A stretch of 64,000 bases of DNA from Gammaproteobacteria bacterium. Its GTDB lineage: Bacteria > Pseudomonadota > Gammaproteobacteria > JAJPIJ01. A model generated the notes under the pieces. The model was not told where the DNA came from. It did not search any database and was given only the letters and a program-made list of their open reading frames with translations. Below, in pieces: positions 1 to 7,911 of this stretch. Position numbers and translations under genes: made by a program. The stretch covers positions 106,296 to 170,295 of the forward strand of contig DATJVC010000025.1 of assembly GCA_035501935.1 (NCBI GenBank), read 5' to 3'. The first letter of the stretch is position 1; each line of letters opens with the position of its first letter.

Positions 1-1
1 G

Positions 2-1258
2 GTGCTGGCCAGACAGAGCTACGAAACCGCCGCCCGCGACTGGCATACCGTCCTGTCCACGGAATGGCTGACGCCCGAACCGGCCTCGGCCGGCGCCCGG
101 TTGATAACCGATACCGGCGCGCATCGCGCCGGCATGATCAAGGCGCTTTATCGGGGCGTCGAATCGTTGTGGGCCTATCGCCCGCTCGAAGATGACGGCA
201 GCATTTTAGTGCTGATCGTGCCTTATGCCCGCGCCATCGAACATGCCGAGTCTGTGCATGCAATGGCCCTCGACGCCACCGCGCAACAATTGAAAACCAC
301 GGCGGCCATCGCCGTACTGGCGGCGGCGTTGGTCGTGCTGGTGGCTCTGCTCAGCGCCCGCACGGTGACGCGCCCTCTGCATCATCTGGTCGATGTCATC
401 AACCGCGTCACCCGCGGCGACCTCAAGGCGCGGGCGCGACTGGACACGGGAGACGAGTGGCAGCGCCTGGCCGAGGGTTTCAACACCATGGTGCCCCAAC
501 TACAGGAACTCCTGCAGTTGAACCAGTCACTGCAACTGGCGCGCGAGGTGCAGCAGAATCTGATCCCGCAATCGCCGCCCCGCTCCACGCATTTCGACAT
601 CGCCGGCCGCACGATCTATTGCGAGGAAACCGGCGGGGATTATTACGACTTTCTGGATTTGAGCGAATCCCGCATCGGCGTGGTCATCGGCGATGTCTCC
701 GGACACGGCATCAGTTCCGCCCTGGTGATGACGGCGATTCGGGCCTTGCTGCACGGCTACACTCAACAGGGCCTGCCCCTGGCAACGCTTATGAGCGCCA
801 TCAACACCCAACTGGCCAAAGACATGCCGTCGGGCCGATTCATGACGCTGTTTTACCTGATCGCGGACGCGGGGGAACGGACTTGCCGCTGGGTCAGCGC
901 CGGTCACGACCCGGCAATTTTCTACTGTGCCGCCACGGGTGCCTTCCACGAACTTGTGGGGCAGGACATCCCCATTGGCGTGGAGTCATACTGGAATTAT
1001 CGGGAATCCATCCGGCCTGATATTGCAGATGGTAGTTTGCTGTTTTTCGGCACTGATGGTGTCTGGGAGACGCGCAACAGCGCCGATGAGACTTATGGCA
1101 AGGAACGCATCCGCAACCTGCTCCGCGCTCATGCCAGGGAAAGCGCCGAGGAGATCTGCACAGCCCTCATTGCCGATTTGCAGACGTTCCGCGGTGCTCA
1201 AGCACAACTCGATGACTTAACCGTGGTCGTGCTGAAAGTAAAAGCCTTCAAAAGTTAA
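2..1258 (+). CDS. HAMP and SpoIIE-type PP2C phosphatase, 5' end missing
   Basis: This is the C-terminal part of a membrane-bound serine/threonine phosphatase of the RsbU/SpoIIE class, which usually acts on anti-sigma-factor antagonists in partner-switching pathways. The first ~95 visible residues look like the end of an extracytoplasmic sensor domain. A membrane segment follows at about 98-120, then a HAMP domain to about 172. The phosphatase domain has the expected acidic metal-binding motifs: GGDYYDF near 211, GDVSGHG near 230, DGVWE near 351 and DDLTVVV near 403. The frame is open to the left edge, so the gene begins outside the window. Its end overlaps the convergent lipoprotein gene by 11 bases. 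No anti-sigma factor or STAS partner is visible here. Confidence 0.9.
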   Translation: MLARQSYETAARDWHTVLSTEWLTPEPASAGARLITDTGAHRAGMIKALYRGVESLWAYRPLEDDGSILVLIVPYARAIEHAESVHAMALDATAQQLKTTAAIAVLAAALVVLVALLSARTVTRPLHHLVDVINRVTRGDLKARARLDTGDEWQRLAEGFNTMVPQLQELLQLNQSLQLAREVQQNLIPQSPPRSTHFDIAGRTIYCEETGGDYYDFLDLSESRIGVVIGDVSGHGISSALVMTAIRALLHGYTQQGLPLATLMSAINTQLAKDMPSGRFMTLFYLIADAGERTCRWVSAGHDPAIFYCAATGAFHELVGQDIPIGVESYWNYRESIRPDIADGSLLFFGTDGVWETRNSADETYGKERIRNLLRAHARESAEEICTALIADLQTFRGAQAQLDDLTVVVLKVKAFKS

Positions 1259-1961
1259 TGCCGAGAGGCTGATAACCAAAGATGGCGTTCAAATGATGTA
1301 AAAACGCATGGCCGCCCTCGCTCTGCCAGGTCTCGGTCACACGCTTGTCGACCCGCTCATATTCCTGCAATAACTCCGGAACACTTCGAACAGAATCGGG
1401 ACTGGGCGCGTAACGATCGACGAGCGAAAGCCAGGTCTGGCTTGCGCCCATCGCAAAATACGGCCAGCTTTCATTGAGATCATGGCTCCAGATGGGATCG
1501 CCCGTCGCCCCGATGTCCGTCTTCAGTGTACCGTGCACGTCATCCACCACCAGTTCCTTCACCACGCCCGCCTGTTGCAGATCAGCAAGCAACGGTTGCG
1601 ATTGCAGATCCCTGAAAATCGCCGCGGCCACGCGGGCAGGTGCATAGAATATGAAGCGGAAACGATGGCCGGCTTCATCGCGGGCCGCCCGCCGGTGAAT
1701 GCGCCACAAACTGATCGCCGCGTGAAAACGGTTCAACTCCGGCTCGACGAGCCGATGCGCAAGCAAGTCGTCGACATAAAAACGCGGCTGCGTGTTTTCC
1801 GGCCAGTCCACCGTGAAATAGGCAATCCACCAGGCCGGCGTTTGATTTTCGGGCGTGACGACCGTCATTTCCTGCTCCGGCGGGACAGCGGGCTTGACGC
1901 CCTGGCCGCAACCAGACAACAGCAGGCAAAACGCCGACAACCACCACAATACATGGCGCAT
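1248..1961 (-). CDS. predicted lipoprotein of unknown function
   Basis: The 237-residue product starts with a lipoprotein signal: a hydrophobic stretch ending in LLLSGC, with the lipidated cysteine at residue 18. I do not recognise a named family in the rest, which is rich in aromatic residues and has no further membrane segment. I chose the ATG at 1961 because it falls just after the moaE stop (1970) and begins directly with the signal peptide; an upstream start would put extra residues in front of it. It sits last in a moaD-moaE-lipoprotein run and may be co-transcribed, but nothing ties it to molybdopterin synthesis. Confidence 0.75.
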   Translation of the reverse strand: MRHVLWWLSAFCLLLSGCGQGVKPAVPPEQEMTVVTPENQTPAWWIAYFTVDWPENTQPRFYVDDLLAHRLVEPELNRFHAAISLWRIHRRAARDEAGHRFRFIFYAPARVAAAIFRDLQSQPLLADLQQAGVVKELVVDDVHGTLKTDIGATGDPIWSHDLNESWPYFAMGASQTWLSLVDRYAPSPDSVRSVPELLQEYERVDKRVTETWQSEGGHAFLHHLNAIFGYQPLGINF

Positions 1962-1969
1962 CCCCGATC

Positions 1970-2404
1970 TCAGCCCGGCGTATTGCATTTCACCCAGCGG
2001 CTGCCAGCCTCGAGCTGTTCCTTCTTCCAGAGCGGCGCGCGCGATTTGAGGTCCTCGATCAGAAACCGGCAGGCCGCGAAAGCGTCCGCGCGGTGCGCCG
2101 ACCAGGCGGCCACCAACACGATCGGATCGCCCGGCTTGAGATCGCCCACGCGATGCAGAATCAGGGCGTCGTTGATCGGCCAGCGCTGCATGGCCTCCTC
2201 GGCGATGCGGGTGAGATGTTTTTCCGTCATGCCCGGATAATGCTCAAGATGCATCGCCTGCACGCTGTCATCGCCGCTCAGATCGCGCGTCGCGCCGACG
2301 AATACGGCGGTGGCGCCATAAGCGCCTGCCGCCAGCACCTGCTTTTCATAGGCGGCCACTTCCACCCAGGGATCAAAAGGCTTCGTCCGTACTTCGATTT
2401 TCAT
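1970..2404 (-). CDS. moaE: molybdopterin synthase catalytic subunit MoaE
   Basis: MoaE is the large subunit of molybdopterin synthase. It transfers sulfur from the MoaD thiocarboxylate to precursor Z (cPMP), giving the dithiolene of molybdopterin in the cytoplasm. The 144 residues match the family length. Visible family features are the GATAVFVGATRD stretch near 30-41, the HLEHYPGM segment, HRVGDLKPGD, the HRADAF segment, and the lysine-rich catalytic LWKKEQLEAG segment near the C-terminus. It lies 5 bases after moaD on the same strand, the normal pairing for the heterotetramer. Confidence 0.96.
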   Translation of the reverse strand: MKIEVRTKPFDPWVEVAAYEKQVLAAGAYGATAVFVGATRDLSGDDSVQAMHLEHYPGMTEKHLTRIAEEAMQRWPINDALILHRVGDLKPGDPIVLVAAWSAHRADAFAACRFLIEDLKSRAPLWKKEQLEAGSRWVKCNTPG

Positions 2405-2409
2405 GGGGC

Positions 2410-2643
2410 TCAGCCTCCCGTCACCGGTGGGAAAAAAGCCACCTCATCGCCATCGGCCAGCGGTTTCCGCCGCTCGGCATATTCCTTGTTGATCGCGACC
2501 AGCGTATTCGGCGGCATCGGAACGCCGCCGGTCACCTGGGCCCAAGCCTGTTCGGCCGTGGCGCCGGCAGATGCGTCCACGTCAACTTCACGCCGGCCGA
2601 ACTGTTCCGCCAGGCTCGCCAATAGCTTTACCTTTATACGCAC
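2410..2643 (-). CDS. moaD: molybdopterin synthase sulfur carrier MoaD
   Basis: A 77-residue ubiquitin-fold protein ending in the double glycine (PPVTGG) that is adenylated and thiocarboxylated so it can donate sulfur to MoaE. The start MRIKVKLLASLAEQFG and the central VAINKEYA segment are typical of the family. It is the first gene of the leftward moaD-moaE pair and is divergent from moaC, with 70 bases between the two start codons that must hold promoters for both directions. Confidence 0.95.
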   Translation of the reverse strand: MRIKVKLLASLAEQFGRREVDVDASAGATAEQAWAQVTGGVPMPPNTLVAINKEYAERRKPLADGDEVAFFPPVTGG

Positions 2644-2713
2644 GCGCCTATTCTACGCCCCTGCCACTTTTCATGAGAAAGCCTTATTCTAAATAATCCC
2701 AAGGAATCTCTTC

Positions 2714-3196
2714 ATGCCCAAACTGACTCATCTGAACAAGAAAGGCGAGGCGCGCATGGTGGACGTGTCGGCCAAGGCCGTCACCCATCGCGTGGCCGTG
2801 GCCGAGGGGTGCATCCGCATGAAGGCCGCAACCCTGCGCCGCGTTCAGACTGCCGGACACAAGAAGGGCGACGTGCTGGCGGTGGCGCGCGTGGCCGGCA
2901 TCATGGCCGCCAAGCAGACCTCGGAGCTAATCCCGTTGTGCCATCCGTTGTCGCTGACGCGGGTGGAAATCGAATTGACGCCGGAGAAGAAAAAGAATGC
3001 CGTGCATTGCCGCGCTTCCGTCGAGACGGATGGCAAGACCGGCGTGGAGATGGAGGCCCTGCTGGCCGTGGAAATCGCGCTGCTCACGATCTACGACATG
3101 TGCAAGGCGGTTGACCGCGGCATGACGATTAACGGCGTGCGCCTGCTGGAGAAATCCGGCGGTCGCAGCGGCATCTGGCGCCGCCGAAAAAACTAA
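2714..3196 (+). CDS. moaC: cyclic pyranopterin monophosphate synthase MoaC
   Basis: MoaC converts the MoaA product (3',8-cyclo-dihydro-GTP) to cyclic pyranopterin monophosphate in molybdenum-cofactor synthesis. The 160-residue protein has the family landmarks: the N-terminal [22 protein letters not shown] in the middle, [29 protein letters not shown], and the C-terminal [14 protein letters not shown]. An AAGGAA-type ribosome site precedes the ATG at 2714. moaA is not in the window, so the molybdopterin genes are split. Confidence 0.96.
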   Translation: MPKLTHLNKKGEARMVDVSAKAVTHRVAVAEGCIRMKAATLRRVQTAGHKKGDVLAVARVAGIMAAKQTSELIPLCHPLSLTRVEIELTPEKKKNAVHCRASVETDGKTGVEMEALLAVEIALLTIYDMCKAVDRGMTINGVRLLEKSGGRSGIWRRRKN

Positions 3197-3204
3197 AGGC
3201 AAAA

Positions 3205-3283
3205 CCGTTCGTGCTGAGGTATCGAAGCACGAACGAAATAACGCGAACATGGCGTCCGCCCTTCTATACATCAGGGCGAACGG
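3205..3283. repeat. pair of inverted 31-base REP-like palindromes
   Basis: Two imperfect palindromes of the same 31-base design face each other between the convergent ends of moaC and the cupin gene. The first (3205-3235) runs CCGTTCGTGCTGA...CGAAGCACGAACG, with a 9-base-pair stem. The second (3253-3283) is in reverse orientation and ends AGGGCGAACGG. They share the CCGTTCG...CTGA...GAAG...CGAACG framework while the stem letters co-vary, as in dispersed REP/BIME elements. Read leftward, the first stem is followed by GGTTTTGCC, so it may also terminate the cupin-glycosyltransferase transcript. Confidence 0.7.
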
Positions 3284-3298
3284 TTGTTTGAAACAAAT

Positions 3299-3739
3299 TT
3301 ACGGCTTGAAAATGTTAGTGGCCGTCGGTCCGACGCCGGATTCCTGATAGATCACTTCGCCATCCTTGGCCCAGAGATAATGTTCTACATTAGCTGGCGC
3401 GACAAAGACCGAGCCCGCCGGTACCGCGACCATTTTGTCTTCAGCAAAACTTTTGCCGAATCCGACGTACAAAGTACCCGACAGAACAGTGGTGTTGCGC
3501 TCATCGGGATGGGTATGGAGAGGAACATGGGTGCCTCGAGCCAGCTTGACGCGCAACAGGTAAAGTCCGGCGCCCTTTTCCGAACCCAGCATCCAGGTTG
3601 CTCGCAGTCCCGGCACGGCTGGTGGACTGATCCATTGCTGCTTTTCCGGCGAAATCGGCTTGGGTTTGAGACTCCGATCAGCCGCCAGGACAGGCCCGAG
3701 ACAAAACAATAACAAAACGATGGTTGTAAACCGCTTCAC
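3299..3739 (-). CDS. secreted cupin-domain protein
   Basis: The 146-residue protein opens with a cleavable signal peptide (hydrophobic core to about residue 19, LAADR cleavage region) and contains a single small cupin barrel. The metal-site pattern THVPLHTHPDERNTTVLSGTLYVGFG supplies two histidines and an acidic residue, and PANVEHYLWA near the end supplies the last histidine. Such periplasmic cupins are small barrel proteins of mostly unknown substrate. The start is GTG at 3739, overlapping the stop of the glycosyltransferase (GTGA), so the two genes are translationally coupled. No specific function can be assigned. Confidence 0.85.
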   Translation of the reverse strand: MKRFTTIVLLLFCLGPVLAADRSLKPKPISPEKQQWISPPAVPGLRATWMLGSEKGAGLYLLRVKLARGTHVPLHTHPDERNTTVLSGTLYVGFGKSFAEDKMVAVPAGSVFVAPANVEHYLWAKDGEVIYQESGVGPTATNIFKP

Positions 3740-4482
3740 GTTCCGCCTGCTTGATGTTTGGTCATGTGCTCGCCGGATTGTGTATGCTCCCGCCGTCCGT
3801 CATACCAAATGTCGAGCATATCGCGGCGCTTGAAGGCGTCCAGACCGCCGGCAGCGAGATCAAGAAATTGTTGGAGAAATTCACGGCCTGAATACATTTG
3901 AAACTTGCGGCTGGAGGTTATGACCGGTTCCGGCAACATCACAAAGCGCCCCTGTTTCTTCAACGCCATGCTCAAGTGTATCTCCTCGCTGGCGTAATAT
4001 TGTTCGTCATATCCGCCCACCGCCTCGAATGCATCGCGCCTTGCGAACATGAAACAGCCGCAGGCCAGATCGAACTGCCGCATGGTGCCGGCAATCAGTC
4101 CCGCCAATGCCCTTCCCCACAACGGTGCCTTTTGATCCATTTGCAACCGCGCCCCGCCACCGACCGCACCATCACGAATGGCAGCGAGTGCGGCGATCAA
4201 TGTGTTCGCAGGTAATAAGGTGTCAGCATCGACAAAGATCAGAACATCTCCACGAGTAGCGCGCGCGCCGGCATTGCGAACCGCGGAAATCTTGCGTAGA
4301 TGAACAGGTACAATCGTTGCGCCAAACGAGCGGGCTATTTCCGCCGTCCGATCCGTCGAGGCATCATCGACAACTATCACCTCGTAGGGCTCGCCGGCTG
4401 CACCAGCTGATGCCAGCACCGTGCGCAGGCATTGCCCGATGTGAGCCTCCTCATTGTATGCTGGAATCACAAACGACAGCAC
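3736..4482 (-). CDS. family 2 glycosyltransferase
   Basis: A 248-residue GT-A fold glycosyltransferase. The N-terminus has the nucleotide-binding signature MLSFVIPAYNEEAHIGQCL, the VIVVDDASTDRT segment, and the DxD metal site in FVDADTLLP near residue 88. A later GGYDEQYYASEEIHLSMALKKQGR segment carries the usual acceptor-side acidic residues. There is no clear transmembrane helix, so it probably works at the cytoplasmic face. Acceptor and donor cannot be told from the sequence. It overlaps the secreted cupin downstream by 4 bases. Confidence 0.88.
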   Translation of the reverse strand: MLSFVIPAYNEEAHIGQCLRTVLASAGAAGEPYEVIVVDDASTDRTAEIARSFGATIVPVHLRKISAVRNAGARATRGDVLIFVDADTLLPANTLIAALAAIRDGAVGGGARLQMDQKAPLWGRALAGLIAGTMRQFDLACGCFMFARRDAFEAVGGYDEQYYASEEIHLSMALKKQGRFVMLPEPVITSSRKFQMYSGREFLQQFLDLAAGGLDAFKRRDMLDIWYDGRREHTQSGEHMTKHQAGGT

Positions 4483-4510
4483 CGAACCTCCTGTGTTTGG
4501 AAATAACGCT

Positions 4511-4536
4511 CAGCGGCAGCGCAAAGCTGTCCGCTG
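4511..4536. other. small stem-loop in the gap between ABC and glycosyltransferase genes
   Basis: In the 148-base gap 4483-4630, CAGCGG at 4511 pairs with CCGCTG at 4531, and AGC/GCT pair inside it. No T-run follows on either strand. It may be a weak transcription boundary after the metal ABC genes. I see nothing else in this gap beyond the glycosyltransferase ribosome site. Confidence 0.35.
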
Positions 4537-4630
4537 CATGCTGTTGTTGGGCAGTTCGATCCCGAAGCTATACGTTCTTTAGCAACGGAACCCGGGAGGT
4601 CCTCGCATCGTGCCGGCTGATATGAGCGCT

Positions 4631-5392
4631 TCATCTTGCGAACGGTAGCGTAAACAGAAAGATCGCAGCGCTCACTAGAACGACCAGTGGCCCTGCCGGG
4701 AATCCCGTTACCTGGGACAGGACGATCCCAAGAACAGCCGACCCTGCGCCGATGGCCGTCGCCCCCAGGGTGTATCGTTTCAAGGTACTGCCGAAGTTGC
4801 GTGCCGCGGACGGGGGGATCGCCACCAATGCTGCGGTCAGCAGGCCACCCACCATCTTCACCCCAAGCGCGACAATCACGGCGATTAAGAATAGATACAG
4901 CAAGTTATACTGCCTAACGTTGATTCCCTCGGCGGCGGCGAGTTCCTCCGAGATGTTCCCGAGAACCATCTGCGGGTAAGCTCGTCTGAGCGTCAGCATT
5001 ATGGCGAGCGATGCGACGACGGACAGCGCCGCATTGCCGAAGTTGACCTTCGAGATGTCGCCGATCAGTGCAGTTTCGGCCTGTTCCATGGGTAGACATA
5101 GGAACGCGATCGCCACACCGGAAGCGAAGACGAGCGCAGTCAGGGCTTCCATCGGCAGTTTCGTCTTCATCTCGAGCAGCCAGATGAGGACGACACCGAG
5201 AATCACGAAAGGGAATGCTCCGACTGAAACGTCGAAGCCCCAGAGGAGCGCCAGCGCGATCCCAGGCAGCGTCAGGTGCCCCAGCGGACCGGCAACGAGC
5301 GCCATCCTGCGGCTTAGCATCAAGGTACCGAGGTATCCAGCTGCACCGCCGATGAATACTCCCGAAATCAGGCTGAGGAGGAATGTGCTCAT
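4631..5392 (-). CDS. zinc/manganese-type ABC transporter permease
   Basis: A 253-residue polytopic membrane protein of the ABC-3 (ZnuB/MntB) family, with about eight hydrophobic segments. Family landmarks are the early GYLGTLMLSRRMALVAGPLGHLTLPGIALAL loop and the late VKMVGGLLTAALVAIPPSAARNFG segment, which is the hallmark of this permease family. It would form the channel of a metal importer with the ATPase encoded 6 bases upstream. No cluster A-1 metal-binding protein gene lies next to it, which is unusual for an importer. The ATG at 5392 follows a GAGG ribosome site. Confidence 0.9.
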   Translation of the reverse strand: MSTFLLSLISGVFIGGAAGYLGTLMLSRRMALVAGPLGHLTLPGIALALLWGFDVSVGAFPFVILGVVLIWLLEMKTKLPMEALTALVFASGVAIAFLCLPMEQAETALIGDISKVNFGNAALSVVASLAIMLTLRRAYPQMVLGNISEELAAAEGINVRQYNLLYLFLIAVIVALGVKMVGGLLTAALVAIPPSAARNFGSTLKRYTLGATAIGAGSAVLGIVLSQVTGFPAGPLVVLVSAAIFLFTLPFAR

Positions 5393-5398
5393 GCGCCT

Positions 5399-6097
5399 CT
5401 ACTCGTGTTTATGTTCGTAGAACTTCACCTCAGTCCCATACAGCCGCTGAAGGTTCTCTGGTGTGAGCGTCGAGAGAGGCGGCCCCATGCAGACGAGTTG
5501 TCGGTTCAGACAAAGCACCATGGACGAAAGTCTGTGGACCACGGCCAGATCGTGCGTGACGATCAGCATAGTCAGGTTCCGTTCGTGCTGGAGCCGCGCG
5601 AGAAGCCCATAGACAGTCTCTTCACCGCCGATATCGATACCCGTCGTTGGTTCGTCGAATAGGAGGACTTCAGGGTCTTTGGCGAGGGCCCAGGCAATGA
5701 GGATCCGCTGGAATTGACCGGAAGAGAAGTCGCTGATCCGTTTTTTTCCTAGCTCCGCCCCGAGCCCGACAGTATGGAGCATTGCGCCGACATCGGACCC
5801 ACCGTTCTGCCTCAGTGCGAAAAAATCCGCCACGCTGAGGGGGATGTTCCTGATATAGGGTAAACGCTGAGGGACATAACCGATGCGCATGCCCTTCTTC
5901 CATGTGATCACTCCCTCGTACGGCAATGTCCCGAGAAGGGCGCGGAGGAGCATGGTCTTTCCCGCGCCGTTCGGACCGAGAATCGTCACAACCTCTCCCC
6001 GTCGCACAGTGAAGGATAGATTCGTGAGGACTACCTGATCCTCAACGGTCACCCTCAGGTCAGAGACCTGGAGTATTCGTTCATCAACATGTACCAT
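5399..6097 (-). CDS. zinc/manganese-type ABC transporter ATP-binding protein
   Basis: The ATPase partner of the downstream permease. Walker A is GPNGAGKT, the Q-loop lies in VPQRLPYIR, the ABC signature is the variant FSSGQ instead of LSGGQ, Walker B is VLLFDEPT, and the switch histidine is in VTHDLAV. The C-terminus ends YEHKHE. I place the start at the ATG at 6097 (232 residues), where family-like sequence begins (ERILQVSDL). An ATG at 6199 in the same frame would add 34 residues and cannot be excluded, because the spacing of AGGAG to the 6097 start is long (about 18 bases). Upstream codons run opposite the pcd gene and are not coding. Confidence 0.88.
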   Translation of the reverse strand: MVHVDERILQVSDLRVTVEDQVVLTNLSFTVRRGEVVTILGPNGAGKTMLLRALLGTLPYEGVITWKKGMRIGYVPQRLPYIRNIPLSVADFFALRQNGGSDVGAMLHTVGLGAELGKKRISDFSSGQFQRILIAWALAKDPEVLLFDEPTTGIDIGGEETVYGLLARLQHERNLTMLIVTHDLAVVHRLSSMVLCLNRQLVCMGPPLSTLTPENLQRLYGTEVKFYEHKHE

Positions 6098-6231
6098 CGT
6101 CGCGACCAGGTACTGCTCCTGAAGGTCCTTCCCATACGGGAACACGGACCACCATAGGCTACCAAACTTGTTATAGGGTGCGGATTTGCTCCATAACATG
6201 ACCCATTGCCGTCGACCACGGCACGGTCTGC

Positions 6232-6621
6232 TTAGTCGTATTTGAGGTATTTGAAGCGCGGGTCGTCGGGCGTGCCTTCGAGTGCCGTGCCCTCCTCCTT
6301 GCCCGGCTGCCACTGGATCACTTCCTCGATCTTCTTTGCGAGTTGGAAGTCCTTTTCGGTCACGCCCTTGGCGGCGTGGTTCATCAGCTTTACGATCACG
6401 AAGGCATACGAGACTGTCATATCGGGATGATGAAACGCGGCCTCGCAAAGATGACCGACGGTGTTGACCACCATCAGCGTGCCCTTCCAACTGTGGGTTT
6501 TGTATTTGCGGCGGATCCAGCCGTCCTCGTAATACCAGTGCGGCAATTCTTCCTTGAGCCGCGCCTTGATTTCATCCTCGCTATACACTTCGTCCGCTGT
6601 TTTCTTCCGCCACTGTGTCAT
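6232..6621 (-). CDS. pterin-4a-carbinolamine dehydratase-like protein in the H4MPT operon
   Basis: A 129-residue protein of the PCD/DCoH fold. The active-site signature is FHHPD (His64-His65-Pro66), followed by the helix KGVTEKDFQLAKKIEEV. Classic PCD recycles the 4a-carbinolamine of tetrahydrobiopterin, but here the gene is last in a tight H4MPT biosynthesis operon, so I infer a role in dihydromethanopterin or H4MPT chemistry. The start is ATG at 6621, with GGAGGG just upstream inside the end of mfnB; a longer frame begins at 6669 but would lie within mfnB. It has a longer N-terminal extension than typical ~100-residue PCDs. Confidence 0.85.
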   Translation of the reverse strand: MTQWRKKTADEVYSEDEIKARLKEELPHWYYEDGWIRRKYKTHSWKGTLMVVNTVGHLCEAAFHHPDMTVSYAFVIVKLMNHAAKGVTEKDFQLAKKIEEVIQWQPGKEEGTALEGTPDDPRFKYLKYD

Positions 6622-6625
6622 ATCG

Positions 6626-7333
6626 TTACCCTCCTGCCAGCATTCTTCGATCTGTTGGCGTTTCAACATTTAAGCTGTCGCGAATTTGTCTGATTTTTTC
6701 CGCATCCAGGGTTTCGGTTCTGCGCCCATCACCACATAGCGCACCACGAAACCCCAAGTAGTCCGGCGCCAGAGCCAGTAACGATTGAATATCCTCCAAC
6801 CGCAAACTGCCTGCCAGACCGCAATATAAACCCGCTTCGCGCGCCCGCGCCACAAAGCCGGCCAGTGCGCGATCGGGAATAAGCTGGCGGAGACTCCCGC
6901 GTTCCTTGGCAGCGGTATCCACCATCACTCCGTGCAAACCCGCTTCGGCTACATCGTTGATATAAAGAAAGGAATCCACATCGGCAAATATCACCGCCAC
7001 AATTCGTAAACCGTCACCCGACAAATCCCGCAGTGCCGATAATAGATGCATGCGTTGTTCGAGATTGAACAATCCAACCTTGATGATATTCGCACCCAAT
7101 TCTGCCAGCCGCTGCACCGCCGCGACGGCGTGTGTAGTGTCCAACTCATCGCCAATGGTTGCGCTTATCGGCACCCGTCCGTCGATGAACTTGACCACCG
7201 AGCGCGCGACCTCTTCGGATACCGCTCCCAAGGCGCCGGCATCCGGTTCCTTGAGATCGATGATGTCGGCGCCGTGTTCGAGCGCGATGCGCGCCTCGAA
7301 CAGGGAACGCACGCTGGCAAGCAAGGCCGTCAT
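6626..7333 (-). CDS. mfnB: (5-formylfuran-3-yl)methyl phosphate synthase-like protein (MfnB/DUF556)
   Basis: A 235-residue TIM-barrel protein of the MfnB family. In archaea MfnB condenses two glyceraldehyde-3-phosphates to the furan precursor of methanofuran; bacterial homologues sit in the H4MPT/methanofuran gene sets of methylotrophs. The Schiff-base lysine signature DIIDLKEPDAGALG (Lys28) and the IIKVGLFN strand are present, and the C-terminal half has GLAGSLRLEDI and DYLGFRGALC. The start is ATG at 7333, overlapping the upstream stop as ATGA. The product would supply the C1 carrier on which formyl groups are handled by Fhc. Confidence 0.9.
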   Translation of the reverse strand: MTALLASVRSLFEARIALEHGADIIDLKEPDAGALGAVSEEVARSVVKFIDGRVPISATIGDELDTTHAVAAVQRLAELGANIIKVGLFNLEQRMHLLSALRDLSGDGLRIVAVIFADVDSFLYINDVAEAGLHGVMVDTAAKERGSLRQLIPDRALAGFVARAREAGLYCGLAGSLRLEDIQSLLALAPDYLGFRGALCGDGRRTETLDAEKIRQIRDSLNVETPTDRRMLAGG

Positions 7334-7911
7334 GCCGTGGTCTCCCATGTATCGCTGTTGTTTTTACGATGCGCGTCTATGGCCTCCAGCAGCCAGCCCC
7401 ACGCGAGCTTTTCCCGCTCGCCCGCGGTCTTCTCAATGGCGATGGCGAGGTATTGCAATTCCTGATCGATCTTTTTTTGCGGCAGCATGTGCAACCGGCT
7501 GACCAGTATGGCCGCCTCCAGCACCGCCGCCTGCGCACGGTTGAATCCCTTGAACGGCGCGTGCGTTTCCTGGTGCACCACCCGGCAATAAAAACGCGGG
7601 CGCTCGGGGTCTTCTTTTATTCTCTCCACTTCACACTCCAGATGCGCCAGCGCATTGGCCAGCCGCGTGCCCTGGACACGTTCCACCGGTATGGTGGGCC
7701 AGTCCCGCCGGCCGGTGAGGCAGCCGGCAATGATGGAGACGTCATCCGTCATATTGACGACGACACAGCGCGTGGCTTCGAGATTGTCCAGCGTCGCCGA
7801 AGGACGAAAGGGCGCGAGCACAACCAGCCCCTCGTTCTCGCGCATGCCCATGGGAGCGATGTGCGGAATGCCCTGCGGACTACGGGTGATGACCACGGTT
7901 TCGTAGATCAT
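7330..7911 (-). CDS. DUF447-family flavoprotein-like H4MPT gene
   Basis: A 193-residue protein of the DUF447 family, conserved in methanogens and in bacteria that carry the H4MPT pathway. It has a split-barrel flavin-reductase-like look: MIYETVVITRSPQGIPHIAPMGM at the start, and VEVERIKEDPERPRFYCRVV in the middle. The biochemical step is not established. Gene order (DHPS-like, DUF447, MfnB) matches the linked orf20-orf21-orf22 order I recall from Methylobacterium-type H4MPT clusters. It overlaps both neighbours by 4 bases, implying translational coupling. Confidence 0.85.
   Translation of the reverse strand: MIYETVVITRSPQGIPHIAPMGMRENEGLVVLAPFRPSATLDNLEATRCVVVNMTDDVSIIAGCLTGRRDWPTIPVERVQGTRLANALAHLECEVERIKEDPERPRFYCRVVHQETHAPFKGFNRAQAAVLEAAILVSRLHMLPQKKIDQELQYLAIAIEKTAGEREKLAWGWLLEAIDAHRKNNSDTWETTA

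Noticed and set aside
6168..6198. Zur operator before the metal ABC genes
   Set aside because: The TGTTAT and ATAACA half-sites are 18 bases apart, far wider than the compact Zur palindrome, so I list it only as a possible structure.
5399..6490. Long 363-residue form of the metal ABC ATPase
   Set aside because: The first ~100 residues would run opposite and through the pcd gene, are arginine-rich and show no domain.
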